Source: DUQW01 sp050953805 (GTDB lineage Bacteria; Bacillota_I; Bacilli_A; Acholeplasmatales; Acholeplasmataceae). From it: a stretch of DNA of 64,000 nucleotides. This document shows, in pieces, positions 57,691 through 64,000 of the stretch. The stretch's first letter is position 1. The number at the start of each line of letters is the position of its first letter. Both the position numbers and the translations under genes were made by a program. The stretch lies in assembly GCA_050953805.1 (NCBI GenBank), contig JBMNNE010000002.1, positions 434,001 through 498,000 of the forward strand, given 5' to 3'. The notes below the pieces were generated by a model. That model had not been told where the DNA came from. It made no database searches and saw only the letters and a program-made list of their open reading frames with translations.

Positions 57691-59965
57691 AAGTAATTTA
57701 TCGGGGGTTGTTACAGCACCACCATCTAAATCATTAACTATTAGAGCTATTATTGCCGCTAGTTTGGTTGATGGAACTTCAGTTATTGATAATTTTTTAA
57801 TTAGCGATGATACAGTCGCGGTAATTGAAGCTTTAAAAATAGCTGGTATCAAAATTGATAAATTTGGAGACAAGTTAATAATTGTTGGTAATACTTTTAC
57901 TAACAATGAAGAAGTGTTTAATCTTCGTTCTTCAGCAACAGCTTTTAGAATGTTAATTTTTGTTTTTTTAGTTAAGTTTAACAGTTTTAAAATAACTGCA
58001 AATAAAGATTTGTTAAATCGACCCTTTAATACTATAGATAAGTTTTTTAATAAATATCACATTAAATATTATTTAGAAAATAATGTTTATTATATCTCAG
58101 GTGAACTAAAAAGTGGACAATATGAAATTGAAGGACACATTAGTTCACAATTTGCTAGTGGATTAACACTCGCTCTTTCAACCTTGCAGGAATATTCAAC
58201 AATTATTATTGAAGATCAACTTGTTTCTAAACCCTATTTAGAAATGACATTAGGAATCATTAATCACTTTAGTGATTGTAGTATTATTATGCGCGGGAAT
58301 ATGATAATTATTAATCAAGAAGTTAAATATAATCCGAGTAATTATCTAGTTGAAGGTGATTATTCTCAAGCGGCATTTTATTTAGTATTGGCCGCCCTTG
58401 GTTATAATATTAAAATTGATGGACTTTCTAAAAAATCACTACAAGGTGACCGTAAAATTATTGATTTCCTAGATAGTTTTGGAGTAAAAACAATATGGGA
58501 AAATGGGTTATTAAAAGTTAGTCATAAATTGTTAACTCCAGCTAGAATTGATGTTATAGATAATCCCGATTTATTCCTTATTATAGCCATTTTAGCGTCA
58601 TTTATTGATGGTGAAACAGAGATAATAAATATCCAAAATTTAAGACATAAAGAAAGCGATAGAGTCAAATCACTAACTGATAATTTTGATAAATTGGGAA
58701 TTAAATATTTACTAACCGGAAATGCTATAACTATTTATGGCAATGAAGAAAAAAAAGAGATTGCAATTCTTGATGGATTTAATGATCATCGAGTGATTAT
58801 GTCGTTGGTTGTTTTTGCGTTAGCATCAAGACAAACATATCTTATTAAAAATGTTAGTTTTATTACAAAATCATATCCCAATTTTTTAAATGATATTATT
58901 AATTTAGGAGGTAGTATTGAAATGAAAACTATTGAAAAATTAAGAGAGAATATTGTTGATATTGATAAAAAAATGATTGAACTTTTTAAGCAGAGACGTG
59001 AACATGTTTTATTAATTAGTGATGTAAAAAAGGAATTAAACTTACCAATTGTTGATAAAGAATATGAAGCTAAACAAATTAAAATTCATCTTGATTTGTT
59101 GGGTGATAAATCAATCGAAAATCAATATATTGAATTTTATTCTAAAGTCTTAGATATTAGTTACCAACTTCAAAAGGGAGTTCCTAAAATGGCTTTAATT
59201 GGAAAGGGATTAACCCATAGCCTTTCTCCAAAATTACACCATATTATTGGACGATTAAATGATTTTAAATATGACTATTCTTTAATTGAAATTGAAAATG
59301 AAAACGAATTAAAAGAATCATTAGACTTAATTAGAAATCACGAATATCAAGCATTTAATATTACCATGCCTTACAAACGAGATGTTATTAAATATGTTGA
59401 TGTTTTAACTAATAAAGCTCACTTTTCCGGATCGGTTAACTTAGTTTATTTGAAAAATGGTCAATTAATTGGTGATAATGTTGATTATGATGGAATTGTT
59501 TATAGTTTAAAACAAATAGATGTTAACTTACAAAAACATCCGATTTATATTTTAGGAACTGGAGCTACTGCGAAAACACTTGCTAGTGTTTTGGATGCCA
59601 TGATGCTTGATTATACTTTTGTTAGTCGTGACCCCATAAAACATAAGCACATGTCAAATGTGATTAGTTATAAGGAATTAAAAGACAAAAAAGATCATAT
59701 CATTATCAATACTACTCCAGTAGGAATGTATCCAAATAGTGATCAAATGCCTATTTGTTTAGAAGAAATAAGAAAGGCAGTTTATATTTTGGATGTTATT
59801 TATAATCCGAATCCAACGAAGATAGTTAAATATGCTAAAGCTGGTTTAACAGGAATGGATATGTTGGTTGCTCAAGGAATAGCGACATTTAATCAGGTTT
59901 TTGATCGGAAGGTTGTTATTTCAAAAACATTAGTTGAACAAATAAAGCGAGAATTAAATGAATAG
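57671..59965 (+). CDS. aroA-aroE: Trifunctional fusion: EPSP synthase - chorismate mutase - shikimate dehydrogenase
   Basis: 764 residues in one frame. Residues 1-417 are EPSP synthase (PPSKSLTIRA, RSSATAFRM, RHKESDR, DGFNDHRV). Residues 418-about 502 are an AroQ-type chorismate mutase (LRENIVDIDKKMIELFKQRR). Residues about 507-764 are shikimate dehydrogenase (LTHSLSPKLHHI, ITMPYKRD, the NADP motif LGTGATAKT, NTTPVGMYP). Each domain border keeps a ribosome binding site and ATG (58922 and 59189). The steps are not consecutive in the pathway, so substrate channelling is not an obvious reason for the fusion. Overlaps aroC by 8 bases. Confidence 0.93.
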   Translation: MNWLVNKSNLSGVVTAPPSKSLTIRAIIAASLVDGTSVIDNFLISDDTVAVIEALKIAGIKIDKFGDKLIIVGNTFTNNEEVFNLRSSATAFRMLIFVFLVKFNSFKITANKDLLNRPFNTIDKFFNKYHIKYYLENNVYYISGELKSGQYEIEGHISSQFASGLTLALSTLQEYSTIIIEDQLVSKPYLEMTLGIINHFSDCSIIMRGNMIIINQEVKYNPSNYLVEGDYSQAAFYLVLAALGYNIKIDGLSKKSLQGDRKIIDFLDSFGVKTIWENGLLKVSHKLLTPARIDVIDNPDLFLIIAILASFIDGETEIINIQNLRHKESDRVKSLTDNFDKLGIKYLLTGNAITIYGNEEKKEIAILDGFNDHRVIMSLVVFALASRQTYLIKNVSFITKSYPNFLNDIINLGGSIEMKTIEKLRENIVDIDKKMIELFKQRREHVLLISDVKKELNLPIVDKEYEAKQIKIHLDLLGDKSIENQYIEFYSKVLDISYQLQKGVPKMALIGKGLTHSLSPKLHHIIGRLNDFKYDYSLIEIENENELKESLDLIRNHEYQAFNITMPYKRDVIKYVDVLTNKAHFSGSVNLVYLKNGQLIGDNVDYDGIVYSLKQIDVNLQKHPIYILGTGATAKTLASVLDAMMLDYTFVSRDPIKHKHMSNVISYKELKDKKDHIIINTTPVGMYPNSDQMPICLEEIRKAVYILDVIYNPNPTKIVKYAKAGLTGMDMLVAQGIATFNQVFDRKVVISKTLVEQIKRELNE
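58906..58924 (+). promoter_or_regulatory. Internal ribosome binding site and ATG before the chorismate mutase domain
   Basis: AGGAGGT at 58906-58912, 9 bases before an in-frame ATG at 58922-58924 (residue 418), exactly at the start of the mutase domain. Could give a separate mutase-dehydrogenase protein of 347 residues. Confidence 0.6.
59175..59191 (+). promoter_or_regulatory. Internal ribosome binding site and ATG before the shikimate dehydrogenase domain
   Basis: AGGGAG at 59175-59180, 8 bases before an in-frame ATG at 59189-59191 (residue 507), just before the ALIGKGLTHSLSPK motif. Could give free AroE of 258 residues. Confidence 0.5.
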
Positions 59966-60929
59966 TATTTTTCAAGGTAAAAAATTAAAACTAACAGTTT
60001 TTGGTGGATCTCATGAACCAATAATGGGGTTTAGTCTTTTGGGTTTTCCTGAAACTAAAATTGATAATTCAAAAATTATAACAGATATCAACAGAAGAAA
60101 ACCTCAAAAAATTGGGACCACAGAAAGACTCGAAAGCGATGAACCAATTTTTATTTCTGGTTATGACGGTATAAAAACTACTGGAGAAGAAATTTTAGTT
60201 CATTTTAAAAATGAAAATTTTAATAAAAAAGATTATCAAAAGTTTTATGATCATCCACGACCAGGTCATGTTGATTTTATTGTAAGAAAAAAATATCAAA
60301 ATGAACAAATGATATTTGGTGGGAGTATTTTTTCAGGAAGGATGACTCTTCCTTTAGTAGTTGCCGGAAATTTTTGTAAACAAGCCCTAAATTATCAATT
60401 TGAATCGAAATTAGTTCAAATTGGACAAATTAAAAATTTAGATAAAATTGATGAATATTTAGCGTCAATTATTGAAAAAGGAGATTCAGTTGGTGGAATT
60501 GTTGAAGTAAGAGTTAGTGGAGTTGAACTGGGATTAGGCGGACCATTATTTGATCGATTATCAGCTAAAATTGCTCAAACTGTTTTATCGATACCTGGTA
60601 CTAAAGGGATCGAATTTGGCGAAGGTGTTAACTCGACTAATTTATTGGGGAGCGAGTTCAATGATTTAATTATTGATCATACTGGTAAAACTAAAACTAA
60701 TCATAGCGGTGGTATTTCAGGTGGAATTTCAAACGGAAATGAATTAATTATAAGGGTTTCTTTTAGACCGCCATCATCAATTTCAAGACCACAATTAACT
60801 TATTCATTTAAAACTAATCAACTTGAGGAGTTAAATATCGAAGGTAGACATGATGCCGCATATGTTCAAAGAGTTTTAGTCGTTGTTGAAAATATGATAG
60901 CTCTAGCTTTGTTAGATGAAAAATTATGA
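59958..60929 (+). CDS. aroC: Chorismate synthase, short divergent form
   Basis: 323 residues against about 360-390 usually. Catalytic His residues are kept in GGSHEP (usual GESHG) and RPGHVDF (usual RPGHAD). GSIFSGRMT corresponds to the GRxSARET motif. GVNSTNLLGSEFND, HSGGISGGISNG, the FMN-region FRPPSSIS and the GRHDAAYVQR Asp follow the family. The first signature is altered, so profile matches will be weaker, but the position in a shikimate operon supports the call. ATGA overlap with recG. Confidence 0.9.
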   Translation: MNSIFQGKKLKLTVFGGSHEPIMGFSLLGFPETKIDNSKIITDINRRKPQKIGTTERLESDEPIFISGYDGIKTTGEEILVHFKNENFNKKDYQKFYDHPRPGHVDFIVRKKYQNEQMIFGGSIFSGRMTLPLVVAGNFCKQALNYQFESKLVQIGQIKNLDKIDEYLASIIEKGDSVGGIVEVRVSGVELGLGGPLFDRLSAKIAQTVLSIPGTKGIEFGEGVNSTNLLGSEFNDLIIDHTGKTKTNHSGGISGGISNGNELIIRVSFRPPSSISRPQLTYSFKTNQLEELNIEGRHDAAYVQRVLVVVENMIALALLDEKL

Positions 60930-62869
60930 AATTAGAAGATATTTATAAAATAGGAACTAAAACAGCGAACACTTTAAGAAAAAATAATATATGGAGTCCA
61001 TATGATTTAGTAATGACTTTTCCTAAATCATATGAAAATTATAATATTATTGATTTTAATGAAGCGAAACATAAACAAATAATTACCGTTTTAGGTCATA
61101 TTTTAAAAATTGAATCATTTAAAGCTAAAGTCCATGTTATTAAAGTGTTACTTAAAACTGATCAGTTTCAAGTAACATCTTTAATTTTTAATCAACCATT
61201 TTTATTAAATAATTTTAAAGTTGGTGATGAAGTATTAGTTAAAGGAAAATATAATCTTTATACCAATGAAATTATAGTTTCAACGATTTCTAAAAATTTA
61301 GAAAAAAGAGAAATTACTGCAATATATAATCTTCCAGAAATTAATGACTATGTTATATCAGAAGCGATAAATGATGTTTTTGAAAATAATAAAGTGACGA
61401 TTTATGAAACTTTACCAACTAACATTTTAAAAAGATTTAAATTGAATGGTAGAAAAGAAGCTATTAGAAAAATCCATTTACCATTAAATTCAAAAGAATT
61501 AAATGATGCGTTCAAAAGATTTAAATATGAAGAAGCGATAACGCTTCAGTTAAAACTTCAAAAAGGTTTATTAAATCGAGTTAAAAGAGATCCAATTAAT
61601 TATAATTTGGATTTAGTCAAGAAATTTATTGATTCTTTACCATATGAGTTAACCGATGATCAAAAAGAAGTTGTTAATGAAATTTATCGGGATTTTAAAA
61701 AAGATTATCCAACTAAAAGATTAATTCAAGGTGATGTTGGTTCTGGAAAAACGATAGTCGCTATAATTTCAATTTTGGGTGTCTTGTCAGCAAATCAACA
61801 GGCAGTATTAATGGTTCCGACTGAAATTCTAGCTAATCAACAGTATGAAACTATTAAAAAATTACTTCCTAACTATAGTATCTCATTATTAACTAGTAAA
61901 GTTAGCGATAGAAAAGAAATTATTAAAAAATTAGAAAGCGGAGAAATCGACGTTTTAGTTGGAACTCATTCGGTAGCATCGGAAAATGTTGTTTTCAAAG
62001 ATTTAGGTTTAATCATTATTGACGAACAACACAAATTTGGAGTTGAATTAAGAGAGTCATTATTTAAAAAATCGGAATCAGCTAATTTAATCTATTTAAC
62101 GGCAACTCCAATTCCTAGAACTTTAGGAATCGCCATGTTTGGTGATCTAGCAACAAGTCAAATTAAATCGAGACCACAATTTCAAAAACCAATTATTTCT
62201 AAACATTTTGATAATAATGAGTTAGACGAAATTATTCAAGAAATTGAGGTTACAGTGAAAAAAGGGGAACATGTTTTTGTTGTGGTACCGGCAATTAGTT
62301 CTGATTTAAAAGATTATAATATTGAAAATACAAAAGAAATATTAAAACCAATCTTTAAAGATAATTTATTTATTTTACATGGCGAAATTTCTAGTGATGA
62401 TCGAAATGAAATCATTAGTAATTTTTCAAAGGCCAATGGTGGGGTTTTACTAGCTACATCGATGATTGAAGTTGGAATTGATTTAAAAACTGCAACTTTA
62501 ATGGTCGTTTTAGCAGCAGAAAATTTTGGATTATCTCAACTACATCAACTAAGAGGAAGAGTTGGAAGAGGTGAGATTCAGTCAAAATTTTACACTGTTT
62601 CTAGTAAAGATGATATTGAAAGATTAAAAATATTAGAAAAGGTAACAGATGGATTTAAATTAAGTGAGTACGATTTAAAACTAAGGGGACCAGGAGAGTT
62701 TTTAGGACTTAACCAAAGCGGAATTTTGAAGTCTAAATATTTAGATTTTAGTTCTGATTATCAAATTTTATTAGATGCTAGAAAACTAAGTGTAGAAATA
62801 ATTCAAAATAAAAACATATTTAACGATAAAAGTTATTACTATTTAAACAGAATTTTAAATGAAGATTAA
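60926..62869 (+). CDS. recG: ATP-dependent DNA helicase RecG
   Basis: 647 residues, slightly shorter than typical (about 680). N-terminal wedge domain; Walker A GDVGSGKTIVA; DEQH box in IIDEQHKFGV; TATPIPRTL; motif V-VI region ATSMIEVGIDLKTAT and LHQLRGRVGRGE; C-terminal TRG-like LRGPGEFLGLNQSG. Rescues stalled replication forks and processes Holliday junctions. It precedes plsX as in Bacillus, but the fapR gene found between them there is missing. Confidence 0.96.
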   Translation: MKLEDIYKIGTKTANTLRKNNIWSPYDLVMTFPKSYENYNIIDFNEAKHKQIITVLGHILKIESFKAKVHVIKVLLKTDQFQVTSLIFNQPFLLNNFKVGDEVLVKGKYNLYTNEIIVSTISKNLEKREITAIYNLPEINDYVISEAINDVFENNKVTIYETLPTNILKRFKLNGRKEAIRKIHLPLNSKELNDAFKRFKYEEAITLQLKLQKGLLNRVKRDPINYNLDLVKKFIDSLPYELTDDQKEVVNEIYRDFKKDYPTKRLIQGDVGSGKTIVAIISILGVLSANQQAVLMVPTEILANQQYETIKKLLPNYSISLLTSKVSDRKEIIKKLESGEIDVLVGTHSVASENVVFKDLGLIIIDEQHKFGVELRESLFKKSESANLIYLTATPIPRTLGIAMFGDLATSQIKSRPQFQKPIISKHFDNNELDEIIQEIEVTVKKGEHVFVVVPAISSDLKDYNIENTKEILKPIFKDNLFILHGEISSDDRNEIISNFSKANGGVLLATSMIEVGIDLKTATLMVVLAAENFGLSQLHQLRGRVGRGEIQSKFYTVSSKDDIERLKILEKVTDGFKLSEYDLKLRGPGEFLGLNQSGILKSKYLDFSSDYQILLDARKLSVEIIQNKNIFNDKSYYYLNRILNED

Positions 62870-62887
62870 CATATAAATTATATGTTA
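62867..62887. promoter_or_regulatory. Inverted repeat over the plsX promoter region
   Basis: TAACATATA and TATATGTTA are exact reverse complements separated by AAT, starting at the recG stop codon. A -10-like TATACT (62886-62891) overlaps the right arm. No T run follows, so it is not a terminator. It does not look like a FapR box. Confidence 0.45.
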
Positions 62888-62918
62888 TACTATATTCATA
62901 TCAAGAGGGGGTATCTTA

Positions 62919-63920
62919 ATGATTAAAATAGCAGTAGATGCAATGGGAGGAGACAACGCTCCTGTTGAAATAATTAAAGGAGTCAATTTAGCAATTGAAA
63001 AATATAATGATATTGAAATTCATTTATTTGGTGATGAGTTAGAAATAAAAAAATATTTAACCGATTCGCCTCGGGTTAAAGTTTTTCATGCACCAGAATT
63101 TTTGGATATGGGAGTCGAAGATCCAATTAAAGCGTTACGCCAAAACCCTAATTATTCAATGTTTCAAACAATTAAACATGTCAAAGATGGAAATGCTGAT
63201 GCAATAGTAACTGCTGGACCGACTCAAGGGGCGGTTGTTGGCGGTACTTTAATTTTAAGAAGAATTAAAGGAATGAAGCGAGTTGCAATTGCACCATTTG
63301 TTCCTGATTTTAGTGGACGTACTAGAATTTTATTAGATTCTGGAGCTAATGTTGAGTTTAGACCAGAGCACTTATTGGATTTTGCAGTAGTTGCATCCGT
63401 TATTAGTAAAACATATTTTAATGTGGAAAATCCAAAAGTGGGACTAGTTAATATCGGAGTTGAACCTGGAAAGGGAAGGCAAGAAGACATTGATGCATAT
63501 GAACTATTAAAAAATAGTCAACTAATTAATTTTCACGGTAATGTTGAACCAAAAGATATGATGTCAACTGATGTTGATGTTTTAGTTACAGATGGTTTTA
63601 CAGGTAATATCTTAATGAAAAGTTATGAAGGAGCAGTAAAAGCATTTTCTGATGCCATAAAAACAGAAGTTAAGCAGTCACTTAGAGCTAAATTAGGTGG
63701 ATTACTAATGATGAAGGCGTTTAAAAATATTAAAGGAAAAGCCAATCCTGATGTGGTTGGCGGTGCTATTCTAGTTGGTGTTGAAGGCATTTTAATTAAA
63801 GCCCACGGTTCATCTAATGCTTTTGCGTTTTCGAATGCAATTAGGCAAGCTCGTCAATTAGCAAAAGGCGACATAATGAGTCAAATTAGAGTAGCCATTG
63901 GGGAATTACATAATGAATAA
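62919..63920 (+). CDS. plsX: Phosphate acyltransferase PlsX
   Basis: 333 residues. Makes acyl-phosphate from acyl-ACP for phospholipid synthesis. IAVDAMGGDNAPVEIIKG, SGNTQGAVVGGTL-like TAGPTQGAVVGGTL, VGLVNIGVEPGKG, DVLVTDGFTGNILMKSYEG and the final GGAILVGVEGILIKAHGSS are diagnostic. AGAGGGGG lies before ATG. It overlaps rnc by 8 bases. Confidence 0.97.
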   Translation: MIKIAVDAMGGDNAPVEIIKGVNLAIEKYNDIEIHLFGDELEIKKYLTDSPRVKVFHAPEFLDMGVEDPIKALRQNPNYSMFQTIKHVKDGNADAIVTAGPTQGAVVGGTLILRRIKGMKRVAIAPFVPDFSGRTRILLDSGANVEFRPEHLLDFAVVASVISKTYFNVENPKVGLVNIGVEPGKGRQEDIDAYELLKNSQLINFHGNVEPKDMMSTDVDVLVTDGFTGNILMKSYEGAVKAFSDAIKTEVKQSLRAKLGGLLMMKAFKNIKGKANPDVVGGAILVGVEGILIKAHGSSNAFAFSNAIRQARQLAKGDIMSQIRVAIGELHNE

Positions 63921-64000
63921 TGAATTTAAACCGGTAACCGAGTTACTAAAAAAAATTAAAATTAGACCGAAAAATCTAACTTTATATGAAAGTGCCCTCA
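63913..64000 (+). CDS. rnc: Ribonuclease III, N-terminal fragment (cut by window end)
   Basis: About 29 codons from ATG 63913, inside the plsX end: MNNEFKPVTELLKKIKIRP, then NLTLYESAL. The pattern fits the first helices of RNase III (x-LYESALTH). plsX followed by rnc is a known order in Mollicutes. The catalytic part is outside the window. Confidence 0.75.
   Translation, partial: MNNEFKPVTELLKKIKIRPKNLTLYESAL

Noticed and set aside
1..64000. UGA read as Trp (Mycoplasma code).
   Set aside because: Many genes end in TGA at overlaps typical of real stops (ATGA junctions at sufC/sufD, prfA/prmC, aroF/aroB, aroC/recG), and Trp residues are encoded by TGG.

Overview
The window is AT-rich, densely packed bacterial DNA with short intergenic gaps and Firmicutes-style Shine-Dalgarno sites. 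UGA is used as a stop (sufC, sufS, lplA, prfA, aroF and aroC all end on it) and Trp is read from UGG, so the code is standard rather than the Mycoplasma code. Gene content and order resemble a free-living relative of Acholeplasma/Izemoplasma, or another very AT-rich lineage near the base of the Mollicutes. Evidence includes Bacillus-like blocks (rpsF-ssb-rpsR-gdpP-rplI-dnaB, prfA-prmC-tsaC-rpiB-upp, sufCDSUB, recG-plsX-rnc), PFOR, lipoate scavenging and a glycine cleavage system. No rRNA, tRNA, CRISPR array, insertion sequence, prophage or integrase was seen, and no gene-free stretch exceeds 300 bases.

Layout. 1-7.7 kb: 3' end of rpoC, a DUF4349 lipoprotein, a CopA-like P1B ATPase, and pyruvate:ferredoxin oxidoreductase. 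7.8-20.7 kb: a large oligopeptide import locus. It holds a 1110-residue OppA under a perfect CcpA (cre) box, then oppBCDF in which OppC, OppD and OppF carry large insertions, a DUF3899 membrane protein and a surface lipoprotein with an S41-protease-like domain. 20.7-28.8 kb: a membrane protein on the minus strand, the SUF Fe-S operon, a PucR-type HTH protein, a MalK/MsmK-type orphan ABC ATPase with a charged tail, and a ComK-like protein. 28.8-38.1 kb: pgk, an XRE-cupin regulator, an unusual HPr and tpiA; then lplA-gcvT-gcvH-gcvPA-gcvPB-tatD-cinA. 38.1-43.2 kb: rpsF-ssb-rpsR, a continuous GdpP-ribosomal protein L9 reading frame, and dnaB. 43.2-51 kb: an MDR alcohol dehydrogenase (minus strand), the prfA-prmC-tsaC block, rpiB-upp-DUF1146, yigZ (minus strand), cca and yhaM. 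51-55.9 kb: a giant PrsA-like foldase lipoprotein (minus strand), walJ-rlmH, mscL. 55.9-62.9 kb: a shikimate operon (DAHP synthase, aroB, an AroA-chorismate mutase-AroE triple fusion, aroC) followed by recG. 62.9-64 kb: plsX and the start of rnc.

Physiology suggested: a fermentative, probably anaerobic cell that takes up peptides, degrades glycine with a lipoylated cleavage system, oxidises pyruvate with a ferredoxin-linked enzyme, runs glycolysis and makes chorismate. The shikimate set here lacks 3-dehydroquinate dehydratase and shikimate kinase.

Most notable: (i) two in-frame gene fusions (gdpP-rplI and aroA-CM-aroE) that keep a good ribosome binding site and ATG at each internal domain border, so fused and separate products may both be made; (ii) coordinated enlargement of the Opp importer together with a protease-like lipoprotein in the same operon; (iii) extended -10 promoters with very short or absent leaders, including a leaderless copA and a mirror-symmetric yigZ/cca divergent promoter; (iv) an HPr with His15 and Ser46 but Arg17 and Pro18 replaced.
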